NCBI GenBank assembly: GCA_037783545.1
Contig: JBBELK010000298.1
Coordinates: 248,001 to 312,000 of the forward strand
Reading direction: 5' to 3'
DNA: 64,000 nt
DNA from: Henricia sp. BOLD:AAB3569
Lineage: Eukaryota; Echinodermata; Asteroidea; Spinulosida; Echinasteridae
Position numbers and translations under genes: made by a program. Every line of letters begins with the position of its first letter. The first letter of the stretch is position 1. Below, piece after piece: positions 22,001-37,000 of this stretch. The notes beneath the pieces were generated by a model. It did not search any database. It saw only the letters and a program-made list of their open reading frames with translations, and had not been told where the DNA came from.

Positions 22001-25000
22001 TACTCATCGCTATTGCGACGGCTTTAGTGAAATGCAAAATCCATCGCCATCGCAATAACGATGGATTTGAATTTAGCGATCATTCTAACGATGATCGCAA
22101 AATATTGTGTTAGTGAAATCGGCCCCTGGTTCATAAACTAGGATGTGACTTTGCCGCACCAAAAATGACATAATGTTTGATTCACTTTAAAAAAATGTAA
22201 GTAATAAAGACTATTTTTTTATGTAAAAAGATACACGATGGGACATCATGTATATGTGTGCATTAAATCCTTCACTGTGGTGGGTTCCTAAGATGACAGG
22301 CACAAACAACGGCCTCTCTTAACGAATTTCTTTTTTACGTTAAAAAAACCCCACAAATTAACACTTGCTTTGTCTTGTTCGTATAATAAGTTTGCATATA
22401 TTACAAAGAATAAGCCTGAATACCATATCGGGGCCCCTAAACTTCTACAATCACCCAGCGTGCTTGCCCGGCGGTTTCCATCGACCTCCCGCCCGCCACC
22501 GGGCTTCCCCAACAATTTGTCAATTTTGGGTTCCACCTTATAGCTCACCGCGTTTCAGGTTACAATTTCCCGCTTCCGATGCCACGATTTGGCCTGCTCT
22601 CAATGTGCTACTTCACCTAATATTTCCCCCTTTTTACCCAAGGAACGCATCTTGGAAATATCAGCTTTCATTAGCCGTCCAGTAATAATGAAGCACGGGC
22701 TCTTTTATTAACCTTTTTTTTTCCTGCGGAATTTGAGGTATAGAAAGGGTGGCTAATTTTGTGTCTGGCCTTCATGCACACTTGTTGATATGCATCAATT
22801 TATGCAAATGATTGTATAATTTTAATATGCATATTTATATTAAGACGAGTTATGCTTCATTTCAAGGACGTTTTGTAGTTATAAGTACTTTGGACCGTTC
22901 ACCGTATACCCCTCTTAATAGGCCGTTTTCATAATGTTTTTAATTCATGGATGTTTCTTTCATCATTGCCTAGTGAGGAGCTATTTCATTCACCTGTTAC
23001 TTTAAATTCGATTTCTATGGTTGGAATTCATTTTGCATACATTAGTTGTTGCTAGGTAGGACAAGCCCCGGACAAGCTTGCGATCGTTTAGAGCAACCTT
23101 TTTTATATTAAAATGTGCATACGAAAAACCTTACGGACAATTAATTTTTTTAATGTCAAATTTTGTGCACGTTCGCATCGTCCACAAGGGATCAATGTCG
23201 CATGTATATTACTGACGTGAATGCACATCGTTAGTGCGGTTATTGCACAGTACATGTATTGCTAATGTAGTTAAATTGAATTCAGATGTTTTCATTGCCT
23301 ATCTCGTAAGAGTTGAGTTTATTATTGTAGGGCCGGTTCAATACTTTACCGGGCCCGTTTTGGGTGCTGTGCTTCAGTCGTCACAACACCATTTTGCGGA
23401 ACAGTCCGTACGGCATCAAAATTGGAAGATCGCAGGCTTTTTGGTGGGAAGAATTAAGGTATACATGTATACGAAGTGAGGTCATTAGTTGGTCGTACCG
23501 CTCGCAATTACATCAGTGTTCACGTGTTCGAATGATCGCGAGATTTCACTGATTACGAGATTACACGAGAATTGGCATTTTGTACATTTCGAATGAATAG
23601 CGTCTGGTGTACTGACGTATACCTCCTTTCACGGGCGCACTTAGTATCCACTTGACCAGACTACATTTTTTTTGCTATGTGCTGCACGCAACAGGTGCAC
23701 AGAATCAACCGTGTTCACCGTAGGTGAGAATGGCCAAAAAAAAAACAGACTTGCTTGCTAGGCAGTGGCGTGCACCACGTATCAACAACAGCCTGTGACT
23801 TTCGAAATTGCACCTCATTTTTAGTGCCTAATTATTTTACACGATTTGCAAAAACTAAAAAGACAAAGTCCAAATTATCACTAAATAATCACCCTCTCTT
23901 ATACTCGGCATTTCTGCATGAATTGCACAATCGTCAATGACGTCATTTCTCGTTTGTCACTTTTCGCCCGTTGATTTTTGTGGGCTTATGCACTATCGTC
24001 AAAGGACGAGGCGTGTTTCCAATTTTTGTTTCCTTAATTCAACATGACGTATCCAGTCATCACGAACTCATGATTGCCTGCAAATCACTCATGATAGTCA
24101 AACCTCGATAATACGAGTACTGTCATTACAACATTCCGCTTATAACAAGGAAATTTAGGTCCGAAGCCTTTTGCATGTATAACATATGCAAAATGGCTGG
24201 CGCCCCGAATTCTTTACTTTCAAATGGAGGTGCAGATTATAAAGTCACATACATGTACTATGCTGTTGTTGCTACGTGGTGCACGCCATAGTCTAGTAAT
24301 CAACAGTCTGGTTGCTTTATGCCATTCTCTCCTAGGTGAACACGGTATTGATTCTGTACTTTCCACCTGCCGCGTGCACCACATAGCAACAAACATTTAG
24401 TCTGGTCAAGTGGATATCAAGTGTGGATTTGAAAGGAAGCACGTCAGTACACCAGACGTTATTTGTTCGAAACATACAAAATGCATAACACCATTGTTTT
24501 CATTCCTGATAATACAAGTTTTCTGTTACAAGAAGGTAGTCTGCAAAATCCTAAGGACCTCTTATTCGTGTGAGAAGAAAATTGGGGCAAACTGCGTGTG
24601 GTCTTTCGTTTACGAAAACATCCACAAAAGTCGGTACCAAATACTAGACTATATAACGAAAACAATTTGTGATAGATCAAGTAGTGAAAGGACGTTCAAA
24701 CCATTGTCCCATTAGTGACAGTTGACGTACCGCAGGGTGCAAGAAAAGGTCACGAATTATACTCTAAATATTGGATCTATGAAGAATATCTTTTCCCGAA
24801 GAGGTTGTCGTTATAGTAGATGTACTTTCGCCATCTAGGATCAATTCGTAAAACTGAACTCAACCGTGCAAGTGATACTCAAGCAAGTATTAATTTACAT
24901 CATACACACAGTATTAAACTTGAGGTGTTTGCTTTCACAATCGATCGGTTTTTCTTCCCGCGGTAAACCTTTCCCGCGCCATTTTTTCCCGCGGTATTTT

Positions 25001-28000
25001 TCCCGCGTTTCCTCTTTTGCTCTTTTGCGCAATGCACAACGTCTACAAGCACGCTCTCTCATTTTTCATCCCCCCCTCTGCTTCAAGCCCAAGGCTTCTT
25101 TTGACTCAACCACATGCCCGAAATGACAAAACAAATTTATCCCGGAGTGAAATTTGATTATTTAATCAGTGTCCACGCGGCTTTTTTAAAATTATTTTTT
25201 TAGGACCGAGACAAACTCGTCCCACGGTCGGCCGGGCGCAGCTGCCTACTAACCGATTACAATTAAATAATAGTGCAATTAGTTTCACCCCAAAGACATA
25301 CGAGGAAAATGAAACATAATACTGTCCAAACATAGGGCAGCATGCCCGAGCGGTGTGGCGTGTGGAATCCAAGATCGTGGTGAATCTACAGATCGTGGGT
25401 TCGAATACCACCCCGGCTCGTCCATGGTGCGTGTGCTCTTGGGCAAGGCACCTTGCCTCGAATTGTCTCTCTCCACCCAGGAGAAAATAGGTACCTGTGA
25501 GGGTAGTGAAAGCTGATGTGTTTGATTAGTCCCTGTACGCGTAAGCTGCACGGGACTGCATACTCCCCAGGGAGTTGAGAAGGATTAAGGAATGATACTA
25601 CTGAGCCCAATGACCAGGGGTAATAATACAGAAAGCGCATTGAGAGTTCCGTCGGTTCTGAAATTCGCTATATAAGAACTGCCCGTTATTATTATGTCTT
25701 CAGAACTGTCACTGATCGTTTTCAAATGTTTTATTTGATTTGAAAATACATTATTTATAATTTTGAAGGACACAACATATATTTATCGGAAAGAATTGGG
25801 AAGTTGATCATGGCTTCAGACCTTGCGTGCAAAACATATGAGACAGGCTAGAAAATGTATGTGTTTCCTCACAAAATCTTGAAAAAAAAATTGTTCATCA
25901 AATCTGCACATTCCAATGCAAAATGAGTCATTCTAAAGAAAACAATTCTGATCAACTTCCCAACTCTTACCTATTTTTCAAGAATATCTTTCAAAAAAAA
26001 AACACCGTTGTTTTGTAATCTAATTTATCTGGTTACATATTTAGAGTACCATCCTCTTGCAACAGTGCCCCTTTAACGCACTCCCTAACTCCTGCGTACA
26101 GTGGCCCTGTTGAAACAGGCCCCATTTCGCGGTGGGACTAGCGACAGAAATCTTGTCGCCTCTGCTAGACCAATCAGGACGCTTGTAGTGCATTGTAGCA
26201 CGATTGCAGGCATTCAAATGTAACGCGCGCAGATTGTAAACACCGTGCATGCATGTGATACATGTACTCGGTAATGCTGGCCGTTGTCCGCGTCGGCGAT
26301 TGGCTGCTATTTAAAGCATACTGGGGAATCCGTTCCATTACATTCGTCAGCATGCATCCCTGTTATTAATGTGAACAACTGCGGAGTAAATAAGGTTCGT
26401 CGTTTGAAAGTTTGGTAGGAAAGGGACAGTCATAAGGAACGGAACCCAATACAATTTCTGGAAAGTATAGAAATTGTTTCTTTTCGGCGTAACATGACCG
26501 AATTGATTAAATTACATCAAAATGATTCGGGCGTGAGTTGGCTCAAGACAACAGCCGGCTCACTCCACAGATTTGCGTGTATTTCCTCAGGGTATTGTCA
26601 CGTCGCTTCGCATAGTGGAAATTCCCTGAGATCTCAGGATGATAGAGTAGTGGAGTGATTAGATCAACCTTTTTGCTTCCACATCCAAATTGGAGATTGC
26701 AAATTTCCTGTTTTTTCGCATGGATAGTATTTTGGGGAGGTATTTTATACGATTAGGTAAGTGTAGCGTTTAAACAGACTGGATTTAAATTTGGCGCGAC
26801 TTTCCCATTTCTCTATACCCAATCATCTTGTGTTCTATAGATGTGAAACATAATGACGTCATGATTTGTTTACATTAAATTTGTGTACCAGGGCCATAGG
26901 AAAGCACGTATGTAAACAAACCGTGACGTCATTATGTTTCAGGTCCATTCATGTGTTCCAATTATTACATCTGTTTACCATTTTATTTACATAGCATACA
27001 TCCCGACCCACATACACAGCTGAGCCCTATCGCGGCGCCAGCTGTTGCTATGTGGTCAATATTGAACCTGGTTTTATGATATAGGCACGCATGGCTCGCT
27101 TTCATTTCCCGCGTTATCTACTACAGTCGCGCCATTTCGGTTTGAAACTGACAGTGCATGTCACGATTGAGGTCACGTGATATTCAATATTCGGCAGGTG
27201 CCTTGTCCAATAAAGCCTTGAGCCGAACGTCTTTTTTTATTCTCCAGTTGGTAGTTGTATTGGAGTATCTTAAAGGGTCAGAAATGGTAAAAAAAAATAG
27301 GCTCATCCATTCTTTTAAATATGTGCACGATTTTATTCTAACAAGACATTGCATGTGTTAATTTTGGTCATTGGAATCAAAAGGAAGCAGCATTTTATAT
27401 ATATATATATTTTTACTTTTTTGTCCAAAGAGGGCGCTGTTTGTGTGATGTCACCTCAGGACCCCGCAGTAAAAAGTACACGGAAAACAAACAATAGAAA
27501 ATCTCGTGGGTGCGCTTTTTTTTTATTTAATAAAACGGCGATATATATCCAACTGCGGTCAGGCAACCCCTTGGCGTACATAATTGAAACCGTTGAAATG
27601 TTTCCTAAATTAATAAGCAAATTCATTGAAACCGTTCACTAAAGGTAACCCGTGCGTGAAAACCGCATTTCCTGTTGGCGCACACGAGTTATAATATTCA
27701 ATTCACATCAGCACGTTTCGTGATATCCAATGCGTGCTTTCTATGGAATCAATTAATCTGTGCAAGACAATTTTAATTAAAATGCTGTTTCGCTTCGGAC
27801 CCGTAATAAAAAGTATTGTCAATAGCAAACAAGGATATAAACTCTGAAATAGAGCAATTTTTGGGTCAGGTGGTCTGTGGACGCCATTTTGTTTCCAAAT
27901 GGTAGGTTGCTGTGCTTGTCATGTCGTAACTCCAACAACGGGCTGAACAAATTGTAAGGAATCGACAAACAAATAAAACGTTATTATAGAAGCGAGTGAC

Positions 28001-31000
28001 ACCTAACAACAAATTGACCATAATAACAAGAATTGAGTTCAGGTATCTGTTAACAGGTATCTGTCTCCCAAGTTTTCCAGAGTCTAATTCAGACAACTAT
28101 CTTTTTTCGTAATTTTCTCTTTTTGCCCCCAAAACCGACTATATCGCCGTCCTATCGCAGATGGTCCCTGGTCGATAGCGCGGGTTCCCGGGGTAAAACT
28201 GACACGCACACGGGCCGCGGCCAGCCCCGGAACAATGTCATTTATGTCATATCATTGTACAGTTTCACCTGCAGCCGGAATAAAAAATTATTAATAAAAC
28301 GGAGCACTCCAGTAGAGAGATTGGTTATTAAGACACCGTGGCTTACGAAATCTCATTTTCCCGCCATAATTGCCATTTTGTAAAATTGTTATCCTCGGTA
28401 TATGATACAATTTAACAAAAAACAAACAGTAATACATGTACATCTAAATTGTTGTGGAGTTGTGAAATGGCAGTGTTATAAAAGAGTTTTCAGCAGGGTC
28501 ATTTATTGTTTCCGTTATAATATATATCAAAGTGACAAATCAGCAAAATTGGGTTATGCATGGAACATTCTTTGGTTGACGTGAAAAATCATTACGCGTG
28601 GGACACACGTACAGTTGAAGTATAAATACATGTACACCACTACCATCATCACCCGAAATGGTAAACAGGACTACCTGAACCATTGCAAGGTGTACAACCT
28701 ATGTTTTTAAGTAGTGTATGCACGTGCGGAATTCCACAAAATCAAGACTTTAGTAAAGACTGTTACAAAAATGGTGTTAGCACACCAGTTTTAACAGTTG
28801 CATACAGTTGCATTTATACTTCTGACTTCAGCTGTACATGTACATAGTTTTATATTTCTAAAACAAACATTCCATAGTGAAATTTTGTGGCGCACATAAG
28901 CTTAGTAATTCCCAACACACAAGACATTTCATGAAACATGTCAAATAACTGGTAGTTATTGCCGAGCAGCCTGTTACAGGACATGAATTTGAAATCTCGT
29001 GTTATATTTTGAAACACCTGTCTATTTGCTGGTCTTTTATTTACACATTTCACCTATTGCTTTTACCAATTTGAAAGAACGCACACCCACGTTTCGCGAC
29101 TCTGCCAGTTCAATATATCGTTTGCTCGTGTGTACGATCTTTGAGACATGTATTACCCGGTAATTCTAACTCAGAAGGCGTTATTTGAGAATGTAATATT
29201 ATCGCCTTCTAAATTCAGCTGAGCCGAAGGAGAAGGAATCTAATTAGAGAGATGGTAAAATGAAATCGCACAGGGACGAATGGACTTGCTGTGCCGTGGT
29301 TTACAGATCAATTGGTGTCGTGGCGGTGATATCAAGTGTGGTTGAACTTGGAAAGATTTCCAGTACATAGGCCCTATGAGTGAAAAGACTATACGTGTAT
29401 ATATATGCATCGCAGTTGCAAGATTGTACGTTTTTCTTACTGAATAACACAAACAGGCTTATAAATTTCAGTCTCGTTTATGACAGCATTGTTACATCTG
29501 GCAATTACTAAGTATGTAATACACATAAGCTTGTAACTCAAAATTTATGAAGAAAAAATTAAATCATAACAAATCGTAAAAATACGTTTTTGAAATGCCC
29601 CACATGTTTGATCACTGATTCCGGGAATGTCCTATAATGTATGATACTTGTACGCCGCAGGAGCAAACAAATCCTTGCAAAATAAATGTTGCTCTTTGCG
29701 AATATGTTTTCCTCGTTTTATACAAACAAATCCTAAAACAGGTATAGGTGCGTACAAAAGTGAACTTTACTTTTTTCGAGTGCATGCAGGTGCGAATCCA
29801 CATACAATCGCGGACGTCCCTTTGTTCCTCTTTTGTTTGGACATAGTCTATTTTTCCTTACTCTCGTTTTGTACAGGAGCGAATCGCGGACGTTCGCTTG
29901 CCAATCGCGGACGATATTGTTCTCTTCTCGTCCACGATTATTTGGGAGAACAAGCGCACCATTGGTTGCTTTGCGGCAGTTACATTGCAATTCCATGTAT
30001 CAGTCCATCTGCTTGCCTCATCAAACTGTTACAGTTGCCGCCCCTAAGCCAGAGACCATAACCCTTAAATAACTCAGCTCCATGCTTCGCATAGTATCAA
30101 CGAAGACATTCATTTTGATCACATATTACTCGGCCAAAGTCACGGTGCTTGCTTGAAATCTAGGGTGCAATATTTGGCTCTTGCATTTTATAATGTGTCT
30201 TCATGTCTCATGTTTGAAGTGAATCCCCCGTTCTCTACAGACAGATTGCCAAGATATGACACAGTCACATGGAACTGCCTTGGACATTACGAAAGCATTT
30301 TCGCTGATTGAAATGCCCCAGTGCCGTGTTTTTCACTCCAACATTCAATAATCACGAAAGAGCACCGTTGTGTTTACATTACGGTGGCGTATAGTCGCAC
30401 TCGGCAGACGCGTTGAAGTGATAGTTTGACAGTTTGGGCGCGCTTCCGCGTGCCAAAAAGGCGGGAATAGGTGTGAGAATTTTAATTTCAGAAAATGGTA
30501 CGTTAAAGGTGCGTAGTCTGTTCGTAGGCTCGTTCGCCTCAGATGATGTTTTAAAGGCACGCCGAATGATTGCCAACTATAAATTGATTAAAACATGGGC
30601 GTCGCCATTTTGGCTTAACGCTATGGTTGGAAAAAGGGCAACACCAACACACTGCTTGCCCTTTTGCACCCATAGCGTTAAGACAAAATGGCGGCGCCCA
30701 TAACGATACAATATGGGTTGGGTCCCCTCCAGTTTTCTACATTTTGCTCTATGGTTACTAGTTAGTGTTCCGGATTCATAACCTATTTAATTTTAAAATA
30801 AAGAAGTTGGGAACCAGATGAATGCAAGGAAGTTCCCGGATGTTCCTATTCCCTTCATATAATTTAAAGAGCATTTTTAGAAAACTTACAAACGGCGTCG
30901 AGGATGTGGTATATGGTAAAAACCAACCTGTGTATAAGTCGGCTCAGTACCTCATCATTCTGCGTTTCGAGAAAACAATGAAAACTGTGTCCAAACTTTA

Positions 31001-34000
31001 ACAAAAAGTATGAAGAATGTATGAAATGATGTGGAACTACGGAATGACACCGTGCGACCTTTAGTTCTAACCATTTGAAGCCATCTCGTCCATTCCCGAA
31101 ATCACAAAATTCCGTCCACAAACTCGCTCTAAATTCCCGCCAATTCCTAAAGCTCGACTAGTCGCAGTTGCTTACATTTCGCCACAAATCACAAACCAGT
31201 CATTTCGTCTGACATCTGCGACCTTACCATAGATGTTGTTTATTATCGGGTTGTATTGGCCTGATATAACTGCCATATCGCACCTGGGCCTATATATTAT
31301 CATTGCAGTGAGGTTCAGTTGGTCGCTTGGTATCTGGACCGGGTCTCGGTATTCGGTCAGGTGAAATATTATCTGGCATTAATTTGGACTATTCGTCGGT
31401 ATCCGTCCATCCACGATACTGTTGAAACAGGAGGCGGGAGTCTGGGGACCGATCACGACATGCCCGAGTTAAAACCGATACGGTTATTGACCTTACAACG
31501 GGCGAGGTCACAATTCTATGTGTGTTACGTCTTGGTGTCAGTGTAACAGATCTGTTAACCGAATTGGGTTTGTGACCTCAAAATAAACATCGTGTTAACC
31601 CAATGTTAACACGATGTCCAGGACATGTTATAGTGTTACATCTCGTATTAGTTTAACAGCTCCCGTTACAGATCATGTTAGTGTAACAGATCTGTTAACT
31701 GAATCGGAATTGTGACCTCCGAACAAACACCGTGTTAACGCGATGTTAACATGATGGAAGTTAGGACATGTTAGTGTTACATCTCATGCCAGTTTAACAG
31801 CTCCTGTTACATATCATGTTAGTGTAACAGATGTGTTAACAGATCTGTTAACTGAATTGGAGCTGTGTCCTCAAAACAACCACCGTGTTAACTCAATGTT
31901 AACACGTAGGTTAGGACATGTTAGTGTTACATTTCGTATTAGTTTAACAGCTCCCGTTACAGATCATGTTACTGTAACAGATGTGTTAACGGATTTGTTA
32001 ACTAAACCTGAACGAAGTGGATGGTGTTAATTTTGATTAGTTTAGAACTTCCGTGGCCAAATTGAAGTTTAGTTTTGGATTCTTCCCACAGTTGAGACAT
32101 TTTCGTACAAATAAAACGGTTTAAGCAGACGAAACGTTCAGCGCCAAAATTTGCACCGGAAAATATTGATATTGGGTAGAGCCATCACGTGTCAACTGAA
32201 AAGGGTAGTAACTTTAGCTCTTTGGCCTTCCCGTAAAACAAACTGTTTATGTCTAATTCGCAAAAATAATGAAATCTTCACTCACTCATTTCGAGAAGGG
32301 TAATAAATGACGGATTATTAAGCGTTCAGTAGCTATTACGTACATGTATCAAGTAGGCCTATGCATTCTTGACGTGACTTTATTAAATCATGATATGAGT
32401 TTAGTTAAGTGTTAATTTATTTTTTGAAGATTGTATATATATGTCTGAAGGTTTTCTTCATTTATGATTGATTCCTGAAATAAAAAGGCAATATCCTCCC
32501 TCAAATTCAGTCATTTATTACAGCTACCGGTCTTAGACGTTTCATTTATAACGATTTAATAACGTGTTTACTTTGCAATCGTGCCTAGACTCCGTCACAA
32601 GCCGTCATAGCATGGCGGAAGTTACCGCACTCGTGTCTGCGACAAGTGACGCCCCCGTAACGTATCAAACTCCAAAGTGGTCCCTCCTACGTATATTTTA
32701 AAAGTGCTTTCAAAGCGCGTAGAATACAAATTACCGTGGGCATGATTAATCGAAGTGTGACGTCACTATGACGTCATTCCAAACATTGCACAGTCGGCTA
32801 AAACGTACATTGCAAACAGCACAGGGATAATGTTTGTATGACGTTGGTATGTCCATAGCAAGGCACACCACTAAATTACACTTGGTATAGGGTTTCTATT
32901 TTCCTTCAAGGGGACAAAATCATTTAAAAGTCGTGTGCAAATAGCACCTTGCCGTTGGCAAAGCAATTATCAACTTTTGCAAAGTCGTGACATTTTGCAG
33001 AATATTATATCTTTGGATAATTGGTGATATATGATAGTATCGTGTTGAGGTAATTGTCATCATATAAACCACGACCCTTTCTATGTACAGACTAAGAGGG
33101 CCCTAAAAATCAAGTAACTTCAGGCTAATTCTTTGCAAGATATGTGAAAATATATTACACAACGCGCACGCGTAATACGAACATTACGTCATCATTACTG
33201 ACACCGAGGCTTAGGTCTCGCACAACAAGACTCATTCCACGTCGTTTCGTGTTTATTTTTTCACAAAATACTTCAGTCGCCTTAATTTTCTCCCTATGTT
33301 ATGCCTAAATCCCGAGGTGTTCCCCCGGCCCAAACCGCCTCGTGCATCCTCCGAAAGACCTCGTTAAAACCGACGAATTTATCGCCCTTTTCACTGGCCG
33401 AATCGCCATAATTCTCGTGGCGGTATAATTTGGTTGTGCTTTGCGGTCGAGCATTGCCCCGTTCTATGCGCAATCTTGCCCCGAGTTCAAATCGTTGCGC
33501 CATCAATATGACGTTAATTAGGCATAATTATATCCGCAGGGGTAAACGGATTTTGTTCTCGATTCTTTGATAAACGTTCAGTTGCATTCCAAAGAGGTGA
33601 CCGAGGCCTTTTAATAAATTCAACTGTTTTGGTAACATGTTTTATTGGCTGCTTGCAATCAATTCTCCTAGTTTTGTGTTGACACTTAGTCTGAAATAAC
33701 TTTGTACTTTGTTTTGGGAGCGCGTGTGGTCTAGTGGGTATGAAGCGGGACTCCCAATCAGAGGTTGGGGGTTCGAGCCCCACTTCGACCAACGTGTCTG
33801 TGTCCCTGGGCAAGGCACTTAATCCTAGTTGCCTCGTCAACCCAAGCGATATATGGGAAGCTGTTAAGGGGAATGCTACAATCTAACTGCTGATAGGGTT
33901 GTGCGCCTGACCAGCAGCCACCTAGTTGAAGCGAAATGGTTCTGGTGATTCCCTGATGGCAGCGGTAATAATGGTAACAGCGCCTTGAGCACCCTGCAGG

Positions 34001-37000
34001 GTGGATATGTGCGCTATACAAATCTAATCATTATTATTATTATTACTGAGAAATTGTCTTGCGTCTCTTGCAGTTTCTACATACCGAATTCGGTTAACTG
34101 CATTCATTTATTGGCAATCAAAAATTATCTTAAATTCCCTTGATGATTTTGCAAAATTAAAGGTTTAAGGTTAAGGTTTTTTTTGCAAGGTTTAAGTTTT
34201 CTTAAACTTTAAAGGCACAGGCTCGTCCGCAATGCGCGCGCGCCAAATTCGTGCAACGAAATACGCAGCTCCATGCCTTTGCGTAATTCATGGCACGAAC
34301 TTGGCGCGCGCGCATTGCTGACGAGCCTGTGCCTTTAATTAGATAACCCAATGATTATAAACAATTCAACACACATCTTAATGATCTCCTTTTCATTTTG
34401 TCCCCTTATACAGCGCCGGAGTACAATTCCAGGATGAAAGAAAACGTAAATTATCTTTAAGGAAAAGAAGAATCGACTTGGGGTAAGCTAACACGAAATC
34501 AAATATTCGTGTCTCGAAGTTCAGATTATATTATACATGTGTACCATTACAAAACAAGTGATTCGTATTTGTAATATAATATTGCAGCAATGCACTGGTC
34601 GACCGATTCAACTGAACACTGCAAAGTCTGCTCGCTTCTGCCCTGTGTATACTTAAGGCTCTACGTTGATTACAGACTCGCCAAATTGAGATACAAGTTT
34701 CAATTTGTAACAATTTGTGTAGTCTTAAAGAAGGAAAATAGGAAAGATCAACGAGACGTGAAATTGCAGTCGTCAAATTGGCAAGTGACGAGCAGACGAT
34801 ATTGACAACGGCGCAAAAAAGGGCGGGAAACCAAACCGGGCTGATTTCCACCGCGTAAAGTGTCTTTAAAAAGGCTTCTCACGGCGCGGGAACATTAAAG
34901 ATTTATGACTGAAACCGAAGACGCCCTGCGGAGTACCCGAATCTAGTTCCTTTTGGCGGGATTTCAATTGAAAAGCACATTAGTAGCAGGGTCGGGGTAA
35001 GATGCGAGTGTATGTCGAGGTTTTTATCCAATCTATACCCGATCGATTTGCTACGGGGGTAGGCCAGGTGAAAGCCCCGAATCGTCGGCGGTGTTTCGTC
35101 TTCATTGCTGCCAGCACACAGTCGCTCTTGTCTCTACACATTTTGTCCTTTAAAACATGTCCCCTTTATAGACGGAAGGTCAACTTAATTGTATCAAACC
35201 GAGTTTGGTTGCTGCCCGTAATAACAATTATTTCGTCTTCTACAAGCTCGCATCTGGGTAATTGAGAGAAATTTGGTTATTACCCGTTGGTGCTGATAAA
35301 AGCTTTCCTGCTTAGCTGAAGTAAATTTCCATGCCTGCGTCAACATGCAATTCATCATATAGATTAAAAAAGTGCTAATATGGACCAATATGGCGTCAAG
35401 TTGAAAGCAGATAAAACACGGTGCAGGTAAATGTCAGCCCGTTTTATTGGACAGTTTTTGTTTAATAAAATGCCTTGAATGCGAGCAGACGTTTAAGTGC
35501 ACTCATCCGCCTTTTTTGGCTTACAATAATGGACTAGAAATTGGAGGTTTTATCAGAAACTGCCTTCAGCGAAATAACACTCGGAACGCGCGCTCCTTCA
35601 GCCTCCAAATGTGACATATCTAGAGTTTCTCCTATGGGATATTAGGCCAAAATGGCGCGCTATGTTGACGTGGATCCTACAAGACATACTTCTTTGGTAA
35701 TTACTGTCTAACGGGGAAACTTTGGCGGGTTTTGACCTTTCTATATATCCGCACCTTAGTATTGTGGTACAATTTGACAACATGAGGACTAGTCTGTATA
35801 CAGCCCCATAATCTCAAATATGCAACCTATTTCAATGGGATCTGGAGCTTCGTAAAATGGTGGCAAATTTCCCAGGTAGTTAAAGGTCGTGCTTGTAATA
35901 ATATTACAAGTCGGAGTGCCCATCTCTCTTCCATTAGCGAGGGGGCCAGACTCCTCTGTCGAGTTTGCTGTGCGGGGTTTCGCCACTCCTGACACACAAC
36001 GAATCTGTTTACCTTCCCGGCATGATGCTGGTACCCATTTATACACCTGGGTAGAGAGGGGTAATTTGGGCAAAGTTCCTTTGTCCAAGGGCACAAGACA
36101 TTAGTTGCAATGGGACTCGAACTCGCAATATTCAATTGCGAGTTAAATGCTCAATACATTACATTTCTTCTTGTGGTTCGGGGCAACTTTGGCAGGTCAG
36201 TCAACCCTGGATGCCTGTTATGCAGGTGCTCATGAGCTATAACCAAACACACATTCACTACACTCACCTATACGCATTTACCCCTGGGCGGAGAGAGGCA
36301 CTTTATAACAAAAGGCCTTTGCCAAAGGACACATATGGGTGAGGTCTGGATTCGAACCCACAGCCTTCAGAATTAACTAAGGTCTTATACCTTTGATACA
36401 ACTCGGCCGCGCCGGCACTAAATTCCTAAATGGTGCACTTTTTTTCTTCAGCCGCTCTCGCTAACAACAAGATCAGATACGTGCACAAGTCTATTGTGTC
36501 CGTTTGTACCATCGTGTCCACGGATGGTTATTCGGACTCAATGGTACTGGCATAATGGTTTATCGGGTGCAATGGTGCGGACATAATGGTTTTCTTTCGG
36601 ACACAGTAATGCGCATGATAATGGTATTTCGGACACAATGATGCGGACATAACGGTATTTCGGACTCAATGGTATGCATAATGGTTTATCGGGTGCAATG
36701 GTGCGGACATAATTGGCCCAAATTGTCTGCGGACACTATGTTCCGTATAGACTCCGCAAAAGAACATGCTTTACCAAGAGGACGGGAAGTAACTAGGTTT
36801 ACACATTCCATGAAACACACTGATCTTTAATCGGTGATTGAGACGGGAAACAAACCCACGCATAGCTCTGGGGTAGCAGGTTTGTGGGTTGAATGTGGGC
36901 ACCATGAGACACAAACGCCCCAAGCATATAGCTAATGTTAACATGCGGTCTATAATAAGGTACCTTGCCCTGTAAACGAATATAGTGCATGGGGTACTGT

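Noticed and set aside
29648-30061. 137-residue frame on the + strand
   Set aside because: No domain; built partly on GCGAATCGCGGACG-type internal repeats, with competing frames on the other strand.
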